64,000 nucleotides of DNA from positions 62,001 through 126,000 of the forward strand of contig NW_027017964.1 in the NCBI RefSeq assembly GCF_032854445.1, written 5' to 3'. Shown piece by piece: positions 1-10,482 of this stretch. This DNA is from Liolophura sinensis. Lineage: Eukaryota > Mollusca > Polyplacophora > Chitonida > Chitonidae. The notes beneath the pieces are model-generated. The model was given only the letters and a program-made list of their open reading frames with translations. It had not been told where the DNA came from and did no database searches. The stretch's first letter is position 1. Each line of letters starts with the position of its first letter. The position numbers and the translations under genes were made by a program.

Positions 1-476
1 CACTAAACTGTTTGAATCTCCTTGTCAGCGGCGGTAATCACTGATCCACCCACTAAACTGTTGAATGGAACTACTTGTCAGAAGCGGTAATCGCGGATCC
101 ACGCGCTAAACAGCTGTATGGAACTCCTTGTCAGAGGTCGTAATCACGGATCCACGCACTACACTGTATGGAACTCCTTGTCAGAGGTCGTAATCACGGA
201 TCCACGCACTAAACTGTTGTATAGAACTTCTTGTCAGAAGCGGTAATCGCGGATCACTAAACTGCTGAATGAAACTCCTTGTCAGAGGTCGTAATCACGG
301 ATCCACGCACTGCACTGTATGGAATTCCTTGCCAGAGGTCGTACTCCTGGATCCACGCACTAAACTGCTGTACACAACTCCTTGTCCGACGCGGTAATCG
401 CGGATCCGCGCTCTAAACTGTTGTATAGAACTCCTTGCCAGAGATCGTAAATCACAGATCCACGCACTAAACTGCT
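1..476. repeat. Degenerate ~52-bp tandem repeat, about 9 copies
   Basis: Units carry the landmarks 'cactaaactg', 'ctccttgtcag', 'gtaatcacggatcc' and repeat about every 52 bases, with substitutions and small indels. The array runs off the left window edge. No coding signal is seen in it. Confidence 0.9.
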
Positions 477-2849
477 GTAAAACAAGGTTAGACAAGCATT
501 TATCATTGTATAGATTTTCACCGGTACAAGTCCACAACATGTTCAATACCATCTCTCAAATGAAGTGTAATTTTGTCTGCATCGCCCTGCAATAGGCCAT
601 AAGTCTATAAAACAGTATGCACCTGTATATTTGTAGCCTACATATGTGTGTTTGAGTGAGTATACTATGTATGGAAGTATTTATTTATTTATTTCACTGA
701 CGTTTTACGCAGTACTCAAGAATATTTCACATGTACCACAGCGGCCAGAATTATTGTGGGAGGAGCCGGGCAGAGAACAGGGGAAACAGACGACCATCCA
801 CAGGTTAGTATAGAATGGATGAATGAATGATTATTATGAATTGCCACATTGGCTATATTTCAGTCATATCATGCCAAGAACATGTTAAAAAAACAGGAGG
901 CAGTAAATAGGTTTCGATATAATGAACATCAAAAATAAAAATAAAAACTAACATGTTTAAAACCTACTGAAAAGAACTAAACCTTAGTTAATACTCGAAA
1001 ACCAAAACATGCATTATAATCTATAATATAGACAATCGTGAATGTGTATTTATAATTTGTATCTGTGTCTGATATAAAAGAACTATATTTTAGGACATAA
1101 TCGGGAGCAATGGTGTCAGATAAATCAAATATAGTGTTAACTAGTACTCAGTGCAGCATCAAACATATCTTAGTTGACTGTGTAGGCTTTGCTCATAGAT
1201 TCGGCAAAGATTCTACACAGTCCAGTCAACCAGGATATGTTTGGTACTGTATTGAGCATCACACCCAACATACTCGGGGGCACTGCTCCCGTCAAGTCTA
1301 ATCAGGTTAGTACGGCTGCATATATGTTCATATATGTGCGTGTGAGTAAACCTAGAGATGTGGGTAGGTAAAGAGGAGCACGTCAACAACATCATCATGA
1401 CGGGCACTCCACCATTATAGAGGTATTGTTATAGACACCGTTACGGACCAGTAGATATAAAATCACATAGCTAGGTATAAAATTTCACATATGTGATATT
1501 CGACGACGTTTCGTTTACTATAAACACAGCTGTCTTATTTATAGGCAAAATTAGAGACCAGACTCTTGCGAAATAAACTGCATAGCTCCACTATTTTATG
1601 CCTTTCTTTAAACCTATATGTTTACACACACCGTGTAAACATACTACGAAGACATGCATAAACCTGTAGCCGAATGGGCCTTTAATGCTTCTCAACAGTA
1701 GGGAAAGTAAATAAGCTTATAAAATAAAACCTTTCTAGGGGAGCAGATTCAGCTAAGGCTGAGACCAGATACCAGAGCCCAGTCTCACGAAACTCCCAAA
1801 GCCTTTGCTTAAGCAACATAGTACTATAATTATGTAGTGTTTGGCTTACGTTCTTTCGAGAATAACTCCTTGTAGGACTATAGCAAAAAAACTACTCACC
1901 TAAGCAATTTACGGATATTAAGTATGTTCAACCCTCATGTTATCAATGCAGTATAAATTCACATCAAAAAAGTACAAACTTACCGATCACTTCGAAGTCA
2001 GCTCCTCCACTACATATAAGGACTACCAATAGCATAGCGGCACACCATTTCTGATGTTGGTTCTAAAAACCCTACTGTTAATCCAAAAGGGTAACCTTGT
2101 AGAAGTCACAAACCCTGCTACATTCGTCACTGCCTGAAATAACATGCGGCCCTTTATGAAGAGTCGATGCATGCACAAGCTATTTTCACTTTCACTATCA
2201 CAAAATAGTGGTTTTCCTTTGATCTGTGTCAGCAAATTCACAAGATCTTAACTGATAGATTTGGAACACAGGCTATCGTATCAGGCAGAGGCCACTTTGA
2301 CAAAACGTCTTAAATCATATTTCTCGTAACTTTTTTCAAAAAGACGTTGTCATAGTGGCATAAGGTGGTGTTGATTCAGATGTCACAGACCCGAGGCTCT
2401 TGTCACGTGTGACTTTCTGTACTGGGACAGGAACAGACAAAGACAAGTTAATGGAATGGCAGAACTTTATTTATCAGCTGTTCAGGATAGAACGACCATC
2501 GACTGAAATGCGAATAGAGGTTTCTAAGTATCCACCATCTTATTCATCAGTAAAAACACCAATGTTAGAAAAACGGGAACAAATAGGTTAGTATTAACTG
2601 TGCCCTACATCCCTCAGACAGTTGCTTTTATATCTGACGAAATCTATACGTCGAAACTGACACTAGTATACCAGCCGTCAATCAAAATTGACGTTCCGGG
2701 TCAATAATCTCATGGTCAGTTTCCAAAACGACGGTTGACATAAAGGAAGAAAGTATATCAGGTACGAGAGTAACCCAGAGGTTCGACACTTGGTAGGAAA
2801 TGCCTGAACTTACCTGAAATGATCGGTTATTACAAGTATACTGTAGTAA
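477..2849. other. Gene-free stretch with one SINE fragment
   Basis: AT-rich unique sequence. Apart from the SINE-A fragment at 679-804 I see no exon, tandem array or RNA gene. The open frames (up to about 72 codons) have no recognisable similarity and no convincing splice context. Confidence 0.5.
679..804 (-). repeat. SINE-A fragment (3' half)
   Basis: Reverse complement of the SINE-A tail and body: AAAT-type tail, then 'gttttacgcagtactcaag', 'aatatttcac', and a copy of the 'ccaccataatgctggccg' block. Diverged and lacking the tRNA-like head. Confidence 0.75.
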
Positions 2850-4135
2850 ACTCGCTTAAAAGTTTACAAAGACAAATACTAAAGACAAATCAATTTCATG
2901 GGTTTCACAAGGAAAGTAATTGTATTTTCTGCAGTATGTAATTACGTGATACACTCCTTCTTGATTTTGGTATAAGTTAACTCCGAGGCCTTCGCCGCTG
3001 GCGTCGAGATGGAGAGGTCTATAACTGGCGTAAAGCATGGTGGCCGGGGATGCCAGCCGCAAGATCAAAGCATCTAAAACAGACCTATGTCCTGGATCCC
3101 GGAACGACTTTGAGCTCCTTCCGGATTTTCCAGGCTTTCCTGCAAGTAGATCATTAAGAGGTAATAACCAGAGAATCCAAGGAAATGAGTTTTCTCAGAT
3201 TTTTGGGCTTCAGCTACCGCTTTAAGATTTTTGTTATGGTCACATTAAATATCCCGCTCCGACAAAATGGGTTCCAAATACCCGACTTCAATTTGGACTG
3301 AATCACTCTTAGAAGGCTTTAGCTTCGAATCAGGCTGATGCAAGAGGACCAAAGCGTTTTCCAGTGTTTCTAAATGTCCTTCACATGCCTTTGAGAAAAC
3401 AATGGTATTGCCACAAAAAAAAAAACAATGATATTGTCAATATATACCAAAACAATGGTATTGTCAATATATACCAAAACAATGATATTGTCAATATATA
3501 CCAAACAATGATATTGTCAGTATATACCAAAGAAATGTTATTGTCAATATATACCAGAACAATGATATTGTCAATATGTAGCAAGGCAATGATATTGTCA
3601 ATATATACCACACACCCATGCACAACACATTTTCCAAAAAGCCCCTGAAAGATACCCAGGGGTTAATTAGTGAACCTTTTAGAGCCTCCAACAGGCAGTC
3701 CACGGTCATCTCGATGTAAGGTAATAGTAAACTCAGTTCAGGCCTTGAGATGTTAAACCAATATCCAAAGTTAAATTTCCAAAGACACATTTTATTGATA
3801 AAATTAGCAAGATAATCTGTAAACAATATACTAGTGTATCGTTTTAACGGAAGGTAGTTGCCCAAAAGTGGAAGTAGTCAGCAGTTTTCAGTTTTGCTAG
3901 GAGGGCATAAGGCTTAGGAGCCTCAAATTATTCTGGAGTGCAGTTTGTGATAGTCGGTACAGAACCTCTAAGTATGCTTTTTTGACCAAGAATACCTCCA
4001 AGGAGAATGGGGTCTTCGACTCTATTATGGTAGCTATGTCTAGCATTTCTTGTTGGTGTTGTCTTACCTGTTTAACACCTACGGGGAATAGGGGTACTCC
4101 TATGCGCTTTTTGTAAGGCGTCTCATCACGCAAGT
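2850..4135 (-). mobile_element. Degenerate Ty3/gypsy-type pol remnant (RT and RNase H)
   Basis: The minus strand holds, in correct order but in several frames, pieces of a gypsy-type polymerase. 4133-3900 has the N-terminal RT segment with 'VRQHQQEMLDI' and 'ESKTPFS'. 3865-3620 has the next RT segment ('LLPYIEMTVDCLLEALKGS'). At 3615-3400 the region of the catalytic YxDD box is replaced by a 27-bp tandem repeat. 3400-3240 has the segment after it ('HLETLE', 'KLKPSKSD'). 3225-3180 has 'FLGFSGYY', and 3030-2930 the RNase H start 'LHLDASGEGLGVNLYQNQ'. Stops and frameshifts separate the pieces, and no LTRs, protease or integrase were found. This is a dead fragment; assignment rests on motif recognition. 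Confidence 0.75.
3412..3612. repeat. 27-bp minisatellite inside the RT catalytic-motif codons
   Basis: About seven to eight units of 'acaatgatattgtcaatat' plus 'ataccaaa'. Read on the minus strand one unit encodes VYIDNIIVL, which resembles motif C of the surrounding gypsy RT. The RT homology resumes on both sides of the array. Confidence 0.85.
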
Positions 4136-4137
4136 TA

Positions 4138-4490
4138 GACCGCTTATTGGCCTAATGGTTAGAGCGTCCGCCTCGAAGTCGGGAGAGCCGGGATCAAACC
4201 CGGATCGGGTCATACCAAAGACTTCAAAATGCTACTCGTTGATGCCTCTCTTGGCGCCAGCACTGAGGGGTTAGAACAAGTAAACAGTACTGGTTGGCCC
4301 GGTGTCAGTGTGATGTGACTGGACTGGGTGTCTACTTCATGCCCGCCATCTTTGGCATCATACTTCAGTGACGGCAGCACTGAGACAGCATGGTTTCGCC
4401 CTGTCATGCAAAAGAAGACGCAGTATGTACACACGTCTAATGACTCCTGGTCGTCATATGACTGAAAAATTGTTAAGTCATATGACTTTG
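4138..4490 (+). repeat. SINE-B with tRNA-like head
   Basis: The head at 4138-4212 has an A-box-like 'tggcctaatggttagagcg', a loop containing 'ctcgaag', a B-box-like 'gggatcaaacccg' and a GACC/GGTC acceptor-type pairing. The body that follows recurs in inverse orientation at 23.2-23.8 kb. It ends near 'aaaaattgttaagt'. I read it as a SINE head rather than a functional tRNA gene, because the SINE body follows directly. Confidence 0.75.
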
Positions 4491-4739
4491 TGTCTTTGGA
4501 AAACCCAAAGCATTCATTCATCGCGCAAGTCGACATCGTAGGTCACTGTTGGTGTGCGGCCTGAATCTTAATGCACTCCTGGGAAAAGACACCAGTGATT
4601 AACATTACTGCAATTGTTTTCTAATTCTCGTTAAGCCCTTCTCTTACTCTGCTTAAGCCATGGTGCAAGGGGGACATAAACTGCGACTATTCATGCATTT
4701 ACATGAATAACTATAGCCCGAAGGTTAAAAGAGAATACC

Positions 4740-4915
4740 ATGCTGCCTTCCTCTATGGTCGTACGTAGGAAGGTCTGCCTGCAACCTGCATATGCTTGTG
4801 TGTTTCCCGCGAATGCTTCCCAGTTTCTTCTAACCATAATGCTGGCTGCCGTGGTTTAAGTGAAGTATTATTCAATATAGCGTAAACACCAATCTTATAG
4901 ATAAACAAATTAAAA
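4740..4915 (+). repeat. SINE-A copy, 5'-truncated
   Basis: Contains the body blocks 'ggtcgtacgtaggaaggtct', 'ccataatgctggctgccg' and a diverged tail 'gcgtaaacaccaatc'. The tRNA-like head is absent. Confidence 0.75.
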
Positions 4916-5374
4916 CAGAATAAAGCCCCAAATGAGGTACACTGACAACAGGCCAGATTTCATCGGTTAAGTGTGACCATATGCCAAACTACCACGCTGT
5001 TGTCCGTGCTCTGGTTTTACTCATCATGCTCTTGTTTTATTCTTGGAAAGTGAAGAAAACGAAGATGGTACCGGTCTAATACGGTGTGTATTATGTAAGT
5101 GTCCGCTCCGATCTACACCCACCTTGCTAGAAAATTGTGAACATACAACGTTCGACCTGGAGGCCTGGTGGTATTTATATAAGGAAATGACGCTAAAACA
5201 TAACGATGTTTCCAGTTCTAGTTCGACTTTCTTCGAAGGTTTACATATGGCCATGTATGTCGAATGGGTAAGAATGTCCACTTGTCAACCTTCGCTGATG
5301 GTGGTTGTCTCCCATGATAGTTTATGAAAGGTGAATCTATGCGTCGAAACAGATATTCATATACCAGCCGTCAA

Positions 5375-5905
5375 CCAAGATGAACATTCCAGATACAGAT
5401 CTGCGTTCATACATCCTCTACCCAGGTATGAGAACTGGAATGCATTCCAGATACCGATCTGCGTTCATACATCCTCTACACAGGTATGAGAACTGGAATG
5501 CATTCCAGATACCGATCTGCGTTCATACATCCTCTACACAGGTATGAGAACTGGAATGCATTCCAGATACCGATCTGCGTTCATACATCCTCTACACAGG
5601 TATGAGAACTGGAATGCATTCCAGATACCGATCTGCGTTCATACATCCTCTACACAGGTATGAGAACTGGAATGCATTCCAGATACCGATCTGCGTTCAT
5701 ACATCCTCTACACAGGTATGAGAACTGGAATGCATTCCAGATACAGATCTGCGTTCATACATCCTCTACACAGGTATGAGAACTGGAATGCATTCCAGAT
5801 ACCGATCTGCGTTCATACATCCTCTACACAGGTATGAGAACTGGAATGCATTCCAGATACCGATCTGCGTTCATACATCCTCTACACAGGTATGAGAACT
5901 GGAAT
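5375..5905. repeat. 58-bp tandem array with a 14-bp palindrome per unit
   Basis: About nine near-identical 58-bp units. Each carries the perfect palindrome 'tggaatgcattcca', then 'gataccgatctgcgttcat' and 'cctctacacaggtatgaga'. The first and last units are the most diverged. The palindrome consists of two divergent GGAATG/CATTCC hexamers. Confidence 0.95.
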
Positions 5906-6044
5906 ACACCAGTCCCTTGGTCTGGCTGGGATAGTTCCCCCTGGAGGAAGCGTATCATCTCTTCAATAGCATTAATAAGCAAAGTTTTGGCCAAGGGTGG
6001 TTGATACGGTAGCGTATTCTTCGCCATATATGGGATTCTGGCGT

Positions 6045-6168
6045 CACTTTCACAAAGCGGCGTACAACATTTTGATCGCACATTTGTCGTACGATATTTC
6101 GTACGTCACTGTTAAAGTATTGTCTCCTATGTGCGATATCGTATAAGTACGACGTCTTTGTGAAAGTG
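6045..6168. mobile_element. Short foldback element (MITE-like)
   Basis: The ends are perfect inverted repeats 'cactttcacaaag' and 'ctttgtgaaagtg', and complementarity continues inward with 'cggcgtac'/'gtacgacg'. The interior has further palindromic 'gtacgatatttcgtac'. There is no coding capacity, consistent with a non-autonomous DNA element about 124 bp long. Confidence 0.65.
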
Positions 6169-6483
6169 TCCCCTGTATCCGGATTTGCTAAGGAAATTCT
6201 CTCTTAGCTAATGGCACTCACGTGCCATTTTCTTGTACTGCTTTTAAAACAGACTGCAAACCGCGGTTACATGATCACTTGCTTACCTGCAAAACCTGAC
6301 CCCGACGGGTACTGGTGTGGTGGTGAAACGTTGTATGCCGACAGTTACAGACGCATCTTTCTCCAGGGATGGAACTTGCTATCGCTGACCAGGGGAATGT
6401 ATGCCGAATGTACTAATTATAATAATGGTTTTCAACACACACGGCACTTCTATTTAGCAATGGCCTCATTCATCAGAACATAG

Positions 6484-6960
6484 ATATGTATGTATATGTT
6501 TGGGGTTTAACGTCGTACTTAACAGTTTCTTTTCCCAGGAGCCTCTCACCAATGCGGTCGCTATGAATTCAAATCTAGCTTATGCTGGCTTCCTCTCCGG
6601 CTGTCCGCGGAAAGGTCTGCCAGCAAGCCGCAGATGGTCGTGCGTTTCCCCCGGCCTCTGCTCGGTTTCCTCCAACCATAATGCTGGTCGTCGTCGTACC
6701 AGTGAAATATTCTTAAGAACGGCGTAAAACACCAATCAAATAAATAAATAAATAAATGAATAAATAAATAACAACTTTTCAGTCATATGACGACGAGGAG
6801 TCATGGGGTGTGTGGAGGAGGGCTGTGATCTTCGAGATTTCCGTTTCGTGCACGGGCGTGAACTCCAAAATTTGGCAGAGAGATGGTCGAGATCCCGCAA
6901 ACTATGAATTCAGACCTTGAACTTGATTTACAACAATCTTAGCTCTTGTAACAGGGCCAC
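6484..6960 (-). repeat. SINE-B copy interrupted by a SINE-A
   Basis: 6490-6535 is the reverse complement of the SINE-B tail ('ggggtttaacgtcgtactta'). The body resumes at 6771 with 'cagtcatatgacgacgagga', which in the uninterrupted copy at 23.47 kb follows directly. The intervening 6538-6770 is a plus-strand SINE-A. The right limit is approximate. Confidence 0.65.
6538..6770 (+). repeat. SINE-A nested in SINE-B
   Basis: Starts at 'ggagcctctcaccaatgcgg' (head missing) and runs through 'cttcctctccggctgt', 'ccataatgctgg' and 'gcgtaaaacaccaatcaaat' into an AAAT-repeat tail. Short AAC/TTT-rich flanks on both sides may be a target duplication. Confidence 0.85.
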
Positions 6961-7375
6961 TCAGCACCGTCAGCCCTATCGGAGCGCTTCCACTCCAGCA
7001 TTTCCTCGCCACATGTCGGACACGGGACTGTGCAGGCTAGCAGCTCATGCAGTCGGCGCTATGAAAGATACCTGACCAGACGAATAGCTACTTATTGCGT
7101 CATGCTTTTTATACTGTGGGTGTACGCCGACAGATCTCTTGTACCCTCGGTCGCAATAAACACATGTTGTTCGTCGCCGTGCAACTTGTTCCCAGTGTTC
7201 TAATAAACAATTCCATCTTTGGTGCAAGTCCCATGTTTCATGTCAACTCTGTACCACCATTTGGACTAAATTTGACTCTAAGTCAATGACAAACTGTTTC
7301 ACATACAGTGTATGATCACAATTTCCACCACAGTTCAATCTTTCAGAAAGAACGTATTCCATTGTCAAGCAGGAA
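6961..7375. other. Gene-free stretch
   Basis: No repeat array, SINE or recognisable coding exon is seen. The 60-64-codon open frames on either strand have no family resemblance. Confidence 0.45.
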
Positions 7376-7592
7376 TAGTGGAAGGAAACATTGAAAAGAG
7401 GAGGAATAATGCGAGGAAATATTCAGAAGAGGAGGGGTAATGCGGGGAAACATTCAGAAATAGAGGAGTAATGTGAGGAAACATTCAGAAGAGGAGGAAT
7501 AATGCGGGGAAACATTCAGAAGAGGAGGAATAATGCAGGGAAACATTCGGAAATAGAGGAATAATGTGAGGAAACATTCAGAAGAAAGACTG
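7376..7592. repeat. ~31-bp purine-rich tandem repeat, about 7 copies
   Basis: Units contain 'gaggaataatgcgggg' and 'aaacattcagaa'. They are strongly purine-biased on the plus strand, with G/A substitutions between units. Confidence 0.9.
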
Positions 7593-8115
7593 ATGCATCA
7601 TAACTTCTGTAGTTCCCCCGAACGTTGCAAAGGAACTGTGAGAGAGTGACAGATATCCTTGTGTATAAGAAGCCTAGGTCATGGGCTATACATCTGTGCT
7701 GTCTTTACGCACGTGTGACATTTCAGTACAACTCCCGGCAATAATTCACAGGCTAAGCTCTTTTTCTTTCGGGTGGCGAGGACGGAGTTTTATTTAATTC
7801 ATACACATACATTGCCGAAAGCTTTCCAGTAATTACAGAAATACAAGTATAAAAAATATTGCTGTTCCACTTGTGTCGTTATTATCATTATTATTACGTG
7901 AATAAGACAGACGTCAGGCAATGCATTCTGATTCGATATACGGCTTTATTTTTAGTTCACTATCATAAATAAAGGGAGATTTACATTTATACATATATAC
8001 AATATCTGATATTATAGGTTGTTAGTCGTTAGGACTATGAGAAGAAAAACACCCTTTCTCTATCTTAGTTTGCCGTGCTGCTTTAGTTGTCCATTACATG
8101 TGCCCAAATTATCAT
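7593..8115. other. Gene-free stretch
   Basis: AT-rich sequence without an exon, array or SINE that I can support. Confidence 0.45.
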
Positions 8116-8116
8116 C

Positions 8117-8218
8117 CCCCGGGCTCTGCCCGGTTTCCTCCCACCATAATGCTGACCGCCGTCATATAAGTGAAATATTCTTGAGTACGGCGTAAAACAC
8201 CAATCAAATAAATAAATA
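8117..8218 (+). repeat. SINE-A 3' half at the start of the 47-bp array
   Basis: Begins 'ccccgggctctgcccggttt' and runs to 'gtacggcgtaaaacaccaat' plus an AAAT tail. It abuts the first unit of the 47-bp array directly. Confidence 0.85.
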
Positions 8219-8960
8219 ACCAAATTATCATCTGGTCATGGTGCTCTGATTGTCCATTACAGGGCACCAAATCATCATCTGGTCATGGTGCTCTGATTTC
8301 CCATTACAGGGCACCAAATCATCATCTGGCCATGGTGCTCTGATTGTCCATTACAGGACACCAAATCATCATTTGGCCATGGTGCTCTGATTGTCCATTA
8401 CAGGGCCCCAAATCATCATCTGGTCATGGTGCTCTAATTGTTCATTACAGGGCACCAAATCATCATCTGGTCATGGTCCCGGTTTTCACCCACCATAATG
8501 CTGGCCGCCGTCGTATAAGTGAAATATTCTTGAGTATGGCGTAAAACACCAATCCCCCAAAAAAATCATCTGGTCATGGTGCTCTAATGTCCATTACAGG
8601 ACCCCAAATTATCATCTGGTCATGGTGCTCTAATTGTCCATTACAGGGCACCAAATCATCATCTGGTCATGGTGCTCTAATTGTCCATCACAGGGCACCA
8701 AATCATCATCTGGTCATGGTGCTCTAATTGTCCATTACAGGACACCAAATCATCATCTGGTCATGGTGCTCTAATTGTCCATTACAGGACCCCAAATCAT
8801 CATCCAGTCATGGTGCTCTAATTGTCCATTACAGGACACCAAATTATCTTCTGGCTATGGTGCTCTAATTGTCCATTACAGGACACCAAATTATCTTCTG
8901 GCTATGGTGCTCCAATTGTCCATTACAGGACACCAAATTATCTTCTGGCTATGTTGTTTT
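8215..8960. repeat. 47-bp tandem array, locus 1 (about 14 units)
   Basis: Units consist of 'ccaaatcatcatctggtcat', 'ggtgctctaattgtcc' and 'attacagggca'. The array is interrupted at about 8477-8560 by a SINE-A 3' half. The last units are diverged ('ttatcttctggctatgg'). The same unit forms a second array at 11.17-12.03 kb. Confidence 0.95.
8477..8560 (+). repeat. SINE-A 3' fragment inside the 47-bp array
   Basis: Runs from 'cccggttttcacccaccata' to 'gtatggcgtaaaacaccaat' and is followed by 'cccccaaaaaa' instead of the usual tail. Array units resume on both sides. Confidence 0.85.
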
Positions 8961-9427
8961 CGCTGTCACCAAATCACAGTCAGTTCTTGCAATAAGATAT
9001 GTACAGACATGTGTAAATAATAAAAGGTTTGTAATATAGATATGCATATGCATGTATATGAAAATAAAGAAATCTTTTATAAATGAAATACATCTTGGAG
9101 AATAGCAAAGTATGTCAGATCATACATTTTTATAGGTATTACAAATGGAGTAGGCCTACAGATCACAGGATAATATACTGGGTAATAATATACACTTGGA
9201 ATAATTTGTCAAAATACTAAAACAGCATGTCCGGAGAATGTCCACACTCTGAGACAGTTTGGGGATACAATAGCTATCAGACAATTCTGAACATTGTAAG
9301 CCATCGTAAAAGTACCGTTACGATATGTCAACCATGACACGTGGACAGATGGACAACTGAAAATGATGCTAACCCCAACCTCTCCCTCGGATGGCGAGAG
9401 AACAAGAAGGAACAGCCAACGTTAATA

Positions 9428-9560
9428 CCAAAATGATAATCATTTCTAGTCATGATCACCATTACTATTATCAACACCATCATTATTATCATTACCATCA
9501 ACATTATCATGACTGCTATCATTATCATCATAACCATCATCAGTCTTTATAGCCATCGTA
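9428..9560. repeat. Imperfect ATC/ATT trinucleotide-rich tract
   Basis: Low-complexity run of 'atcattattatcattacc'-type sequence, lying about 100 bp from the 45-bp array, which is itself built from ATC-rich words. Confidence 0.8.
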
Positions 9561-9639
9561 ATAACGATGATCACTGCCATAAAGTGTTCCATGTCCTAAG
9601 GATTTTTTCATCAATAATCAAAATTCCAGGCCATCATTA

Positions 9640-10482
9640 TCAGCAGTCATCAGAACTTTCATAGTGATCGCACTCGTCATAATCATCAATATCAAGAGTA
9701 TCCTCGAGATGATCATGTTCGTCATAATTGTCATCATCAACAGTATCCTCGAGATGATTATGTTCGTCAAAAATTTCATTATCAACAGTATCCTCGTCAT
9801 GATCATGTTCGTCATAATTGTCATCATCAACAGTATCCTCATCATGATCATGTTCGTCATAATTGTCATCATCAACAGTATCCTCGTCATGATCATGTTC
9901 GTCATAATTGTCATCATCAACAGTATCCTCGTCATGATCATGTTCGTCATAATTGTCATCATCAACAGTATCCTCATCATGATCATGTTCGTCATAATTG
10001 TCATCATCAACAGTATCCTCGTCATGATCATGTTCGTCATAATTGTCATCACCAACAGTATCCTCATCATGATCATGTTCGTCATAATTGTCATCATCAA
10101 CAGTATCCTCGTCATGATCATGTTCGTCATAATTGTCATCATCTACAGTATCCTCGTCATGATCATGTTCGTTATAGCCATCATTATCAAGAGTGTCCTC
10201 GACATGATCATGCTCGCGGCTTGTACTTCCACACGACGCTGCATCACTGCTTCCACACGGGGCGGAGATGCCTTCTCGATTCCATTCTGCTTCCTTGCCG
10301 GGACATTTCTTAGCTTGATCACCATGGATTTGACTTCTTGGGTGGACTCTGTTCTCCTCTGTCCTTCCAAAACGGCCTCGTTTCAAGACACAGCCGTTCA
10401 ATGGGCAATGAAGTGACCTCACTGTCCGTGCTTTGTGTGGAAATATCAGACTTACTCCCAGCTCGATGACCTGTGCAGCCAC
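9640..10482 (-). CDS. Possible acidic Asp/Glu/His repeat protein
   Basis: A 280-codon open frame. I do not recognise a family. The first ~100 residues are non-repetitive, basic and Cys-containing ('SLHCPLNGC', 'KKCPGKEAEW'). About 12 repeats of the 15-residue unit EDTVDDDNYDEHDHD follow, then a short tail ending SSDDC. The central units are near identical and the outer ones diverged. The composition would suit a secreted metal- or calcium-binding protein, but that is inference. Against it: the 45-bp unit is divisible by three, so other frames are open too; no signal peptide is evident at this ATG; and no neighbouring exon was identified. Splice context was not resolved. Confidence 0.3.
   Translation of the reverse strand: MAAQVIELGVSLIFPHKARTVRSLHCPLNGCVLKRGRFGRTEENRVHPRSQIHGDQAKKCPGKEAEWNREGISAPCGSSDAASCGSTSREHDHVEDTLDNDGYNEHDHDEDTVDDDNYDEHDHDEDTVDDDNYDEHDHDEDTVGDDNYDEHDHDEDTVDDDNYDEHDHDEDTVDDDNYDEHDHDEDTVDDDNYDEHDHDEDTVDDDNYDEHDHDEDTVDDDNYDEHDHDEDTVDNEIFDEHNHLEDTVDDDNYDEHDHLEDTLDIDDYDECDHYESSDDC
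9664..10205. repeat. 45-bp tandem array, about 12 units
   Basis: Units are built from 'gtcatgatcatgttcgtcat', 'aattgtcatcatcaac' and 'agtatcctc'. Edge units are diverged and central units nearly identical, the usual pattern of growth from the middle. Confidence 0.95.

Noticed and set aside
4138-4212. Functional tRNA gene
   Set aside because: A and B boxes are present, but the sequence continues into a SINE-B body and the arm pairing is imperfect, so it is a SINE head.
5043-5327. 94-codon plus-strand frame with 'RCVLCKCPL'
   Set aside because: One of the longer non-repeat frames on the left side, but no family resemblance, no splice partners, and a competing 85-codon minus frame over the same bases.
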